Positions 1 through 6,700 of a stretch of 7,422 nucleotides of DNA are shown in pieces. The stretch's first letter is position 1, and each line of letters opens with the position of its first letter. The stretch covers positions 1 through 7,422 of the forward strand of contig CAZBPZ010000075.1 of NCBI GenBank assembly GCA_964493955.1, given 5' to 3'. The translations under genes and the position numbers were made by a program. The stretch is from CAZBPZ01 sp964493955. GTDB taxonomy: Bacteria > Chloroflexota > Dehalococcoidia > Dehalococcoidales > Fen-1064. Below the pieces are notes generated by a model. The model had not been told where the DNA came from. It did not search any database and worked only from the letters and a program-made list of their open reading frames with translations.

Positions 1-781
1 AGATACGCCCCTCTGCTTCGAGACGCTCCATATTGGAAGCTGTGTATGCCCACATTCTTCCCTCTGGTGGGTACTTGCCTCGCCACTCGTAGCGGCCGGT
101 ATTTGACCCGTGGCTGGGTGCGGTGAGGTCACGAGACAAGAATCGCCGTCCGTTCTCGTCCACATATCGATAATAGGTCTCAACGTACTGAGGGTCATAG
201 GATGCGAACACAGGATTCCATACAGGACGTTCCGACTTGGAATAGTATAAGAGAGTGTCATGGATACGGCCAAATCGGTTTGGGTCATTGTGCGCGGTAG
301 TGCGTTTCCACACAATCTCGTTCCTGAAGTTGGCCGGGCCGAATATCTGGTCCAGCACAATCTTGAGGTAGTGGCTGGCGGTGGGGTCGCAGTGCAGGTA
401 GAGCGAGCCGGTGGGCTTGAGGACGCGGTGCAGCTCTATCAGCCGCGCCGTCATCATCACCAGGTAGGCCATCACGTCGTTACTGCCGATTGCTTGGTGC
501 AGGGCGTCAATCAGCCGGGCCACGTTGGCGGGGCCGTTCTGGATGATGTCATAGTAGGTATCGACCGCCCCGGCCCAGTGCCAGGTATCGGTGAAGGCCC
601 TTATCTGCGCCTCCGACTCCCGCCCGCTGCTCTCCTTGAAGAGCACGTTGTAGTCCCGCTTGCTGTTGAAGGGCGGGTCAAGGTAAATGAGGTCAACGCT
701 CTCGTCCGGGAAGTACTCATGGTTGCGCAGGATACGCAGGTTATCCCCGTAGTAGAGGACGTTGGTCTTCAGTTCAGCCAT
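1..781 (-). CDS. Site-specific DNA methyltransferase (N6-adenine/N4-cytosine class), partial at left edge
   Basis: Translating the minus strand from ATG at 781 gives 260 residues with no stop before the window edge, so the C-terminus is missing. The protein opens MAELKTNVLYYGDNLRIL and has the catalytic motif IV as LIYLDPPFNS (DPPF at residues 35-38), followed by RDYNVLF, an F-x-DTW-x-W stretch near 63-69, GSLYLHCDPTASHYLK at 125-140 and NEIVWKRT at 154-161. These are hallmarks of the N6_N4_Mtase family (Pfam PF01555 type), which transfers a methyl group from S-adenosylmethionine to an amino group of adenine or cytosine in a specific DNA sequence. The SAM-binding FxGxG motif is not visible; in the beta order it would follow motif IV and could lie beyond the edge. 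An in-frame GTG at 790 is an alternative start, but family N-termini favour the ATG. A partner nuclease, if any, would be outside the window. The second half (below about position 360) is less GC-rich than the first. Confidence 0.93.
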   Translation of the reverse strand, partial: MAELKTNVLYYGDNLRILRNHEYFPDESVDLIYLDPPFNSKRDYNVLFKESSGRESEAQIRAFTDTWHWAGAVDTYYDIIQNGPANVARLIDALHQAIGSNDVMAYLVMMTARLIELHRVLKPTGSLYLHCDPTASHYLKIVLDQIFGPANFRNEIVWKRTTAHNDPNRFGRIHDTLLYYSKSERPVWNPVFASYDPQYVETYYRYVDENGRRFLSRDLTAPSHGSNTGRYEWRGKYPPEGRMWAYTASNMERLEAEGRI

Positions 782-791
782 CTGCCTCACT

Positions 792-796
792 CCCTC
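792..796 (-). promoter_or_regulatory. Candidate ribosome binding site of the methyltransferase
   Basis: Read on the minus strand, GAGGG (796 to 792) lies 10 nt before the ATG at 781. A second purine run, GAGG (788 to 785), is only 3 nt away, which is too close for a typical site. The longer stretch GAGAGGG (798 to 792) is the same sequence as the upstream arm of the 812-832 hairpin, so it could pair with that hairpin's other arm. Confidence 0.4.
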
Positions 797-811
797 TCCC
801 GGCAGGAGTCT

Positions 812-832
812 GAGAGGGGCGCAGCCCCTCTC
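812..832. repeat. Perfect 9-bp GC hairpin in the proB-methyltransferase intergenic region
   Basis: GAGAGGGGC (812-820) and GCCCCTCTC (824-832) are exact reverse complements separated by GCA. On the plus strand the stem is followed by a T-rich stretch (834-840), which would resemble a terminator, but there is no plus-strand gene upstream to terminate. On the minus strand, the direction of both neighbours, no U-run follows. It may be part of a dispersed intergenic palindrome (REP/MITE-like) or a processing or stability element. A genome-wide copy count would tell. Confidence 0.7.
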
Positions 833-840
833 GTTTCTTT

Positions 841-869
841 CCCCCTTCCCTCTACTGAAGGGAAGGGGG
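841..869. repeat. Perfect 10-bp GC hairpin just downstream of proB
   Basis: CCCCCTTCCC (841-850) and GGGAAGGGGG (860-869) pair exactly around a 9-nt loop; the first and last loop bases (T851, A859) can also pair. The stem starts about 25 bp beyond the proB stop on the minus strand. The minus-strand 3' flank is AAAGAAACG, with no U-run, so this is not a canonical intrinsic terminator for proB. It may still protect the 3' end of the proB mRNA. Together with the 812-832 hairpin it fills most of the gap between the two genes. Confidence 0.65.
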
Positions 870-893
870 CCAGGGGGATGGGTTACCTCATCT

Positions 894-2030
894 CTACACC
901 ACTACCAGGTTGTTGCGGTGGACAATTTCGGCGCCGTAGTCGTGGCCCAGGGTCTCGGCAATCCGGTTGGAGTGGACCCCCTTGAGGGCGGTCACGTCGG
1001 CGGCGTCGTAGTTGGTGATGCCGTAGCCGATGCGTCTGCCCTGCGGGTCACGGATGTCCACGATGTCGCCCCGCCGGAAGTTGCCCTCGGCCCGCAGGAT
1101 GCCGGCTGCCAGCAGGCTGCGGTGGTGCCGTCGCAGGGCCTCGGCTGCCCCGGCGTCCACCACCAGCCGGCCGCGGGCAGAAAGGCCGCTCAGGAGCCAG
1201 CGCTGGCGGCTCCGGCGGCGGTGGCCGGCCGGCAGGAAGCGCGTCCCCACCGGCTCGCCGGCGGCGGCGCGGCGCAGTACTTCGGGCTCGCGGCCGTCGG
1301 CGATTACCACCGTCACCCCGCAGGCGGTGGCCAGGCGGGCCGCCTCTATCTTGGTGGCCATGCCGCCGGTACCGGTCTGGCTGGTGGAGTCCGCACCGAG
1401 TTTTTCTATCTCCTCGTCAATCCGCTCGACCACGGGTATGAGCCGGGCATCGGGGTGACGGTGGGGGTCGGTAGTGAAGAGCCCGGCAATGTCCGAGAGT
1501 ATCAGCAGCAGGTCAGCGTCGACCAGGTTGGCCACCATGGCGGAGAGGTTGTCGTTATCGCCGAAGCGGGCCTGCCGGATTTCGTCCACGGCGACGACGT
1601 CATTCTCGTTGACGATGCAGATAACACCCAGCTCAATCAGGGCAAGCAGGGTGTTGCGGGCGTTGAGGTATCCGGCCCGGGCGGAGAGGTCGGCCCGGGT
1701 GAGCAGGGCCTGGGCCACCTTGATGCCGTGCCGGGCGAAGAGGTCTTCGTAGAGGTTCATGAGGTGGCTCTGGCCGGCCGAGGCCAGCACCTGGCGGTAG
1801 GGGATGCCGCGTACCCGGCGCGTCAGCCCCAGCTTTTCACGCCCGGCGGCAATTGCCCCGGAAGATACCACCACCAGCTCGTGTCCGGCAGCATGAAGCG
1901 CCGCCAGCTGCTCCACCAAGCCGGCCATCACCGGCCGGCTGAGGCGGTCTGTCCCGCCGGTGAGCAGGCTGGTACCGAACTTGGCGACAATGCGCCGGTA
2001 GGCTGGGCCGGAAGGTTTCTGTCTCTTCAC
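894..2030 (-). CDS. proB: Glutamate 5-kinase (gamma-glutamyl kinase) with PUA domain
   Basis: It catalyses the ATP-dependent phosphorylation of L-glutamate to gamma-glutamyl phosphate, the first cytosolic step of proline synthesis. From the GTG at 2030 it is 378 residues, a normal length for the two-domain enzyme. The amino-acid kinase fold shows AKFGTSLLTGG (16-26), SSGAIAAG (56-63), NENDVVA (141-147), GDNDNLSA (157-164), SDIAGLFTTDP (179-189) and GTGGMATK (220-227). The C-terminal PUA domain covers about 285-370. An upstream in-frame ATG at 2060 would add ten residues, but a strong TATAAT overlaps it, and GAGGGGG (2046 to 2040) lies 9 nt before the GTG, so the GTG is preferred. No proA is adjacent: a methyltransferase gene follows on the same strand after 112 bp. 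Proline feedback control is known for the family but cannot be judged here. Confidence 0.96.
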   Translation of the reverse strand: MKRQKPSGPAYRRIVAKFGTSLLTGGTDRLSRPVMAGLVEQLAALHAAGHELVVVSSGAIAAGREKLGLTRRVRGIPYRQVLASAGQSHLMNLYEDLFARHGIKVAQALLTRADLSARAGYLNARNTLLALIELGVICIVNENDVVAVDEIRQARFGDNDNLSAMVANLVDADLLLILSDIAGLFTTDPHRHPDARLIPVVERIDEEIEKLGADSTSQTGTGGMATKIEAARLATACGVTVVIADGREPEVLRRAAAGEPVGTRFLPAGHRRRSRQRWLLSGLSARGRLVVDAGAAEALRRHHRSLLAAGILRAEGNFRRGDIVDIRDPQGRRIGYGITNYDAADVTALKGVHSNRIAETLGHDYGAEIVHRNNLVVV

Positions 2031-2039
2031 TTCTGCTGG

Positions 2040-2046
2040 CCCCCTC
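2040..2046 (-). promoter_or_regulatory. Shine-Dalgarno site deciding the proB start
   Basis: GAGGGGG on the minus strand (2046 to 2040) is followed by 9 nt and then GTG at 2030. No comparable purine run precedes the ATG at 2060, whose upstream sequence is T/A-rich promoter-like DNA. This favours the 378-residue form of ProB. Confidence 0.6.
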
Positions 2047-2058
2047 GGGGCTGCGCCC

Positions 2059-2087
2059 ATTATAACATAACGTAGTGCCGCTTGAAG
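2059..2087 (-). promoter_or_regulatory. Extended -10 promoter for proB
   Basis: On the minus strand TATAAT (2064 to 2059) is preceded by TGT (2067 to 2065), giving a consensus extended -10 (TGnTATAAT). At 17-bp spacing the -35 position (2087 to 2082) reads CTTCAA, a poor match, as is common with extended -10 promoters. Transcription would begin near 2052, leaving about 20 nt before the GTG at 2030 and placing the ATG at 2060 outside the message. Confidence 0.6.
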
Positions 2088-2091
2088 CGGC
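2077..2091. promoter_or_regulatory. 15-bp dyad, candidate operator between divergent genes
   Basis: GCCGCTT (2077-2083) and AAGCGGC (2085-2091) are exact inverted repeats around one central base. The dyad covers the -35 position of the proB promoter and lies upstream of the MFS start at 2120, a typical place for a repressor that controls both directions. If the MFS gene started at GTG 2075 instead, the dyad would be coding. No regulator gene is in view, so the operator role is an inference. Confidence 0.35.
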
Positions 2092-2119
2092 GCGGGTTGC
2101 CTGGTACGATTGGGCCACT

Positions 2120-3307
2120 GTGAGCACCGCGGCTGTTGCCCGCCCCCGTTACATCTGGCCTTTGCTTTCCGCCGTGACCTTCACCAGCTTCCTGGATACC
2201 ACGATGCTGGTGCCGGTGGTGGCACTTTATGCCGCCGAGCTGGGGGCCGGGGTAGGGGTTGCCGGGCTGATTGTTGGGCTCTATTCCATTATCAACACGC
2301 CGGCCAATATCGTCTTCGGGCGCATTATCGACCGCATCGGGCACCGGCTGCCGCTGGCAGGCGGTCTCTTCGGGGACGCGGTGGCGATGCTTCTCTACAT
2401 TGTCTCGGCCTCGCCGCTGCACCTGGCGCTGGTGAGGGCGTTTCACGGCCTTGCCGGGGCGGCGGCCGGCCCGGCCACCATGTCTGCCATCTCCGGTTAC
2501 GCCGGCCGCGACCGGGAGGGGCGGGCGATGGGCATCTACGGGATGTCAATCGCGGTGGCTAACCTGGTGGGGTTTGGGGTGGGTGGCATGGTGTTCTCGC
2601 GGCTTGGGGCGGGGTGGCTTTTCTCTTCGGCGGCGGCGGTGCTGCTGGTGGGGGTGGGCCTGAGCCTGCTGCTGCCGCGGCCGCAGCCTCGCCCGGTGGG
2701 TACCCGGCGGACGGCCGCCGGGCCGGGGCTGGTGGTGACGCTGCTCAAGCGCCCCGGCCTGGCGGCGGCCTACCTGGCCATATTCGCCCAGTACTTCACC
2801 TTCGGCGGGGTGGTAACACTGCTGCCGCTCCTGTTGCGCGGGAAGGGACTGGACGCCTTCCACATGGGGATGCTGCTCGTGGTCTTTTCGGTAGTCTTCA
2901 TACTGGGGCAGTGGCCGGCGGGGCTACTGTCAGACCGGAAGGGGCGCCGGCTGCCCCTTGCGGCGGGGCTCGTGCTGGGGATAATGGCCCTGCTGCTCCT
3001 GCCGTGGCAGGACGGCTTCGGGGCAATGGCGGCCGTGATGGCCCTCTACGGGGTTGCCTTCGGGCTGCTTTTCCCCTCGGTTTCGGCCCTGGTGGCTGAC
3101 TACAGCCGTCCCGACGAGCGCGGCCTGGCCACCGGGGTCTTTCATGCTTTGCTGACGGCCGGTGTGGCGGTTGGGGCCCCGGTGGTGGGCTGGGCCGGTG
3201 AGGCGCTGGGGGTGGAGACGGGGCTGGCCGTGGTGCCGGTGGTAATGGCGGTGGTGCTGGTGGCGGCGGTGGTGCTGCTGCGGCGTGCCGGGGAGAAGAT
3301 GGCATGA
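2120..3307 (+). CDS. MFS transporter, probable drug/H+ antiporter-like exporter
   Basis: An inner-membrane secondary transporter of the major facilitator superfamily, 395 residues from GTG 2120, with hydrophobic segments consistent with 12 membrane spans in two six-helix halves. Motif A of the loop between helices 2 and 3 is GRIIDRIGHR at 67-76, and its second-half counterpart is GLLSDRKGRR at 268-277. FLDTTMLVPVV in helix 1 (24-34) resembles the LDxT motif of drug/H+ antiporters. The hydrophilic linker near 190-205 (PRPQPRPVGTRR) is the usual central loop. The substrate cannot be read from sequence; proton-driven export is inferred. A GTG at 2075 would add 15 residues (PLEAARVAWYDWAT) across the divergent promoter region and dyad; neither start has a clear ribosome site, and 2120 is preferred because the added segment does not look like an MFS N-terminus. 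The stop overlaps the next ATG (ATGA, 3304-3307), implying translational coupling. Confidence 0.9.
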   Translation: MSTAAVARPRYIWPLLSAVTFTSFLDTTMLVPVVALYAAELGAGVGVAGLIVGLYSIINTPANIVFGRIIDRIGHRLPLAGGLFGDAVAMLLYIVSASPLHLALVRAFHGLAGAAAGPATMSAISGYAGRDREGRAMGIYGMSIAVANLVGFGVGGMVFSRLGAGWLFSSAAAVLLVGVGLSLLLPRPQPRPVGTRRTAAGPGLVVTLLKRPGLAAAYLAIFAQYFTFGGVVTLLPLLLRGKGLDAFHMGMLLVVFSVVFILGQWPAGLLSDRKGRRLPLAAGLVLGIMALLLLPWQDGFGAMAAVMALYGVAFGLLFPSVSALVADYSRPDERGLATGVFHALLTAGVAVGAPVVGWAGEALGVETGLAVVPVVMAVVLVAAVVLLRRAGEKMA

Positions 3308-3507
3308 ACCTGCCGGGCCATGTCCTGGTGGTGAAGTGGGAGTACCGCTGGGCCGTGGCTCCTGGCCTGGCCTGCTCGTCATCGGGCTGGGGCTGCTGGC
3401 CGGCTTGCTCTTTGTGGGCAATACCTGTGCAGCCGCGGCGATGGGTGTGCTGGCGGCCACCTTCCTCTGGAGCATCCGCGAGCTTTTCCTGCAGGCGGAA
3501 CGCGTGA

Positions 3508-3567
3508 AGCGTGGCCAGTTTCCCCGTAACCCCCCACCCGTGAGGCTCTCTTTCCAGTGTCAGGGGG
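3508..3567 (+). repeat. First version of duplicated 60-mer, left of the gap
   Basis: This 60-bp stretch begins AGCGTGGCCAGTT and ends CAGGGGG at the edge of the N run. It matches 3578-3640 at roughly 54 of 63 aligned positions by eye. It encodes the C-terminal residues of the DUF4491-like gene. It is 2 nt shorter than the second version just before the GTGA, so it reads past the position of the stop. Confidence 0.8.
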
Positions 3568-3577
3568 NNNNNNNNNN
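3568..3577. other. Assembly gap (10 Ns)
   Basis: Ten Ns of unknown true length. The sequence on the right starts with a diverged copy of the last 60 bp on the left. This suggests two contigs whose overlapping ends differ too much to merge, or a real duplication that broke the assembly. Nothing can be concluded about reading frame across it. Confidence 0.98.
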
Positions 3578-3640
3578 AGCGTGGCCAGTTGCCCCGTAAC
3601 CCCCGCCGCCCGTGAGGCTCCCTTCCCAGTATCACGGGGG
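3578..3640 (+). repeat. Second version of duplicated 60-mer, right of the gap
   Basis: This 63-bp version of 3508-3567 carries an in-frame TGA (3613-3615) after KRGQLPRNPRRP. It includes an inverted repeat, CCCGTGA (3609-3615) and TCACGGG (3632-3638), with a 16-nt loop; the first version has lost one base of the right arm. No T-run follows, so it is not a canonical terminator. Its right part contains the -35 element of the putative mfd promoter. Confidence 0.8.
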
Positions 3641-3651
3641 CATGCTAGAAT
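3623..3651 (+). promoter_or_regulatory. Candidate sigma70-type promoter for mfd
   Basis: TTCCCA (3623-3628, 4 of 6 to TTGACA) is separated by exactly 17 bp from TAGAAT (3646-3651, 5 of 6 to TATAAT). TG at 3643-3644 makes it an extended -10. Transcription would start near 3658-3659, just before the leader hairpin. The right arm of the 3609-3638 inverted repeat lies in the spacer, so a bound protein there could affect initiation. Confidence 0.6.
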
Positions 3652-3660
3652 TGTTCCTGG

Positions 3661-3686
3661 AGGGCTAGTCGGCGCCGGCTAGCCCT
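3661..3686 (+). promoter_or_regulatory. mfd leader hairpin
   Basis: AGGGCTAG (3661-3668) pairs perfectly with CTAGCCCT (3679-3686). The inner bases extend the stem by a U-G, a C-G and a G-C pair around a GCGC tetraloop, giving about 11 bp. With the promoter above, the hairpin would start two or three nucleotides from the mRNA 5' end. AGGGG (3687-3691) follows it directly, 12 nt before the ATG. There is no U-run, so termination is unlikely; 5'-end stabilisation or translation control is possible. Confidence 0.6.
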
Positions 3687-3703
3687 AGGGGTATTTGGGC
3701 GCC

Positions 3704-6700
3704 ATGCAAACACCGGACCTGCGGGTACTGCTGGAGCTTTGCGATGAGATACCGGCCTTCCGGGCGCTGCGGGACCGCCTGAGGGCGGGCCAGGCCGGGC
3801 AGCGGCTCGGGGTACTGGAGGCTGCCCGGCCGTTCCTGGTGGCGGCGTTGCACCGTGGCCTGCACCGGCCGTTGCTGGTGGTCACGCCCCGGTCCGAGGA
3901 TGCCCGCCGCTTTTACGAGCAGCTCCTGGGCTGGTGCGGGGAAGGTGGTGTCTGGCTCTACCCCGAGCCGGACACGCTGCCCTACGAGCGGGTGGCCGTT
4001 GATGGGCCGGGCGAGGTGGAACGGCTGCGGGTGCTGGCCGCCCTGGCCGGACGGGTGGGCGGCGATGCGCCGCCGCTGGTGGTGGCCTCGGCGGCGGCCC
4101 TGCTGTCGAGGACAGCGCCCCGAGACCGGTTTGCCGGGAGCTTTCATACCGTGAGGGTCGGCAGCCGGGCCGACCCTCTGCGTCTGTTGCGGCGCTGGCA
4201 GCGGCTGGGTTACCGGATTGAGCCCACCGTGGAAGTGCCCGGTAGCGCCGGCCGGCGGGGTGGCATCCTGGATGTCTATCCCCCCACCGCCGACCGTCCG
4301 CTGCGGCTGGAGTTTTTCGGGGACACGGTGGAGAGCATCCGGTGCTTCGACCCGGCCACCCAGCGCTCCGAGCAGGCGGTGGACTCCGCTACCATCGGCC
4401 CGGCCACCGAGCTACTGGTGCCGCTGCTGCTGGAGCCGGCCGAGCTGGAGGCGGTGCTTGGCTCGCTCGACCTGGCGGGCTGTAACCCCGGCTGCCGGGA
4501 GCAGTTTGAGCAGGACCTGGCACTGCTGCGGGGGCGGCAGCTGCCGGCGGCGGCCCACCTTTACGCCCCGCTCTTCCCCCAGGACAGCCTCTTTGATTAC
4601 CTGCCGGGTGGTACCCTGCTCGTGATTGATGACCGGCGCCGGCTGGGGGCAGCCGTGGCCGAGCTTGAAGACAGGCTGGCGGAGCTGCGCGCCTCCCGCG
4701 AGGAGCGCGGCGAGCTACCCCCCGGCTTTCCCTGCCCCTACCTTACCCGTGACGAGTTCCACCGGGAAGTGGAAGGCCGGCAGCCCCTGGAGTTAGTTGC
4801 CTGGGAGCAACCGGGAGAGGATGATTCAGGGCGCCTGGACTTTGCGGCGGCCATGACCTGCGCCGGCCGGTTGCCCGCCTTTGTGGCCCGCATGAAGCAG
4901 GTGGTGGCCCGGGGCGAGAGGGCTATCATCGTCACCCTGCAGGCGGACCGTCTCTCCGAGCTGCTGGCCGAGGCCGATATCATTGCCGCCCCGCTCCGCC
5001 GGCTGCGCCGGGTCCCCCCGAAAGGCTCGGTGACACTGGTACACGGGCTGCTGGAGGGTGGCTGGGTACTGGGGGGTACCACCCATCTCCTCACCGATGC
5101 CGAGGTGTTCGGCATCACCAAGCACCGGCCGCGCCTGCGGCGGCAGCCGGTGCCGCACCGCCGGCTGGCGCTGGACATCCGGCCGGGTGACTACGTGGTC
5201 CACGTTGAGCACGGCATCGCCGAGTTCGTCGGCTTCCAGAAGATGGCGCCGGATGGCCACGGTGGGGCGGCGGGCGGGGACGGTCAGAAAGAGTTCCTGG
5301 TGCTGCGCTATGCCGCCGGCGACCGCCTCTATGTGCCGGTGGACCAGATGGACCGGGTGACACGCTACGTCGGCGCGCAGGGCGAGCGGCCGCCGGTGCT
5401 GAGCCGGCTGGGGACGCAGGAATGGCACCGCACCAAGCAGAAGGTAAGGGAATCGGTCGAGGCACTGGCTGAGGACCTGCTCAACCTCTACGCCGCCCGC
5501 CAGGTGGTACCGGGTCACGCTTTCTCGCCTGATTCGGTCTGGCAGCACGAGATGGAAGCCTCGTTCCCCTACGTGGAGACGCCCGACCAGATAGAGGTGC
5601 AGCGCCATGTCAAGGCCGACATGGAGCGTCCCCGCCCGATGGACCGGCTCGTCTGCGGTGATGTCGGCTACGGTAAGACCGAGGTGGCGGTGCGGGCCGC
5701 CTTCAAGGCGGTGATGGACGGCAAGCAGGTGGCGGTGCTGGTGCCCACCACTGTCCTCGCCCAGCAGCACTACTACACCTTCCGGGAGCGGCTGGCCGCC
5801 TTCCCGGTGGTGGTGGAGATGCTGAGCCGGTTCCGCTCGGAGCGGGAGCAGGCGGCCATCCTTGCCGGGCTGGCCAGCGGCCGGGTGGACATCTGCATCG
5901 GCACGCACCGCCTGCTGCAGAAGGACGTCCGCTTCAAAGACCTGGGCCTGCTTATCATTGACGAGGAGCAGCGTTTCGGGGTGGCCCACAAGGAGTACCT
6001 CAAGCAGATGCGGCGCGAGGTGGACGTCCTCACCCTGAGTGCTACCCCCATCCCCCGCACCCTGCACATGGCGCTGACCGGGGTGCGCGACATGAGCACC
6101 ATGGAGACACCGCCCGAGGAGCGCCTGCCGGTCAAGACCTACGTGGCCGAGTACGACGACCGCCTGGTGCGGGAGGCCATCATCCGCGAGATGGAGCGTA
6201 ACGGCCAGGTCTTCTTCGTGCACAACCGGGTGCAGTCCATCCCCCTCGTGGCGGCGCGGCTGGCGGCAATTGTGCCGGAGGCGCGGATTGGTATCGCCCA
6301 CGGGCAGATGCCGGAGGAGGAGCTCGAGCGGGTGACGGCCGACTTCATCCGGGGTAGGTATGACGTGCTCCTCTGCACCACCATCATTGAGTCCGGGCTG
6401 GACATGCCTAACGTCAATACCCTCATTGTCAACCGGGCGGACCGGTTCGGGCTGACGCAGCTCTACCAGCTCCGGGGCAGGGTGGGGCGCGGTGCCCGGC
6501 TGGCCTACGCTTATTTCCTTTACGACCGGGGGCAGAGGCTGAGCCGGGTGGCCGAGCAGCGCCTGCGTACCATCTACGAGGCCACCGAGCTGGGGGCCGG
6601 CTTCGGTATTGCCATGCGGGACCTGGAGATACGCGGGGCGGGCACCCTGCTGGGGACACGCCAGAGCGGGCACATCTCGGCGGTGGGGTTCAATCTCTAT

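Larger units (their letters stand above)
3304..3615 (+). pseudogene. DUF4491-like small membrane protein, frameshifted and interrupted by assembly gap
   Basis: The ATG overlaps the MFS stop. The first frame reads MNLPGHVLVVKWEYRW and then degenerates. From about 3347 the frame one base earlier continues sensibly as GRGSWPGLLVIGLGLLAG, a second hydrophobic stretch, then FLWSIRELFLQAERVKRGQ and FPRNP. This ending strongly resembles the DUF4491 signature as I remember it (LWSI-x-ELFEQ-x-x-RVKKGWFPKNPKR). One extra G in the run at 3345-3347 would join the frames. The first helix also looks about 14 residues short, so an in-frame deletion may be present. Before the gap no stop appears, but after the gap the same ending recurs as KRGQLPRNPRRP followed by TGA at 3613-3615, a proper family C-terminus. 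It could be a true pseudogene or an intact gene damaged by assembly. Function is unknown; the family is a short membrane protein. Confidence 0.55.

Noticed and set aside
834..840. T-rich tract after the 812-832 hairpin as an intrinsic terminator
   Set aside because: It would act on the plus strand, where no gene lies upstream; both flanking genes are on the minus strand.
260..985. A 241-codon plus-strand frame over the methyltransferase and intergenic hairpins
   Set aside because: The minus strand encodes conserved methyltransferase motifs here; the plus-strand product matches nothing recognisable and crosses the hairpins and the proB stop.
762..2075. A 437-codon open frame on the plus strand opposite proB
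   Set aside because: It is antisense to a clear ProB with all catalytic motifs. The translation is low-complexity with no recognisable domain, as expected for a GC-rich shadow frame.
2569..2583. Possible G-quadruplex (GGGGTTTGGGGTGGG)
   Set aside because: Only three runs of three or more G lie close together; the next is over 20 nt away. The run is explained by Gly/Val codons in a membrane helix.
2898..3635. A minus-strand frame crossing the N gap with repeated REPHG-like peptides
   Set aside because: The repetition comes from the duplicated 60-mer and the frame depends on the arbitrary gap length; the rest is Pro/Arg/His-rich shadow of the MFS gene.
4826..6673. A 615-codon open frame on the minus strand inside mfd
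   Set aside because: It mirrors the conserved Mfd motor region and is rich in His, Pro, Gly and Arg without domain structure; it is a shadow of the high GC third positions.
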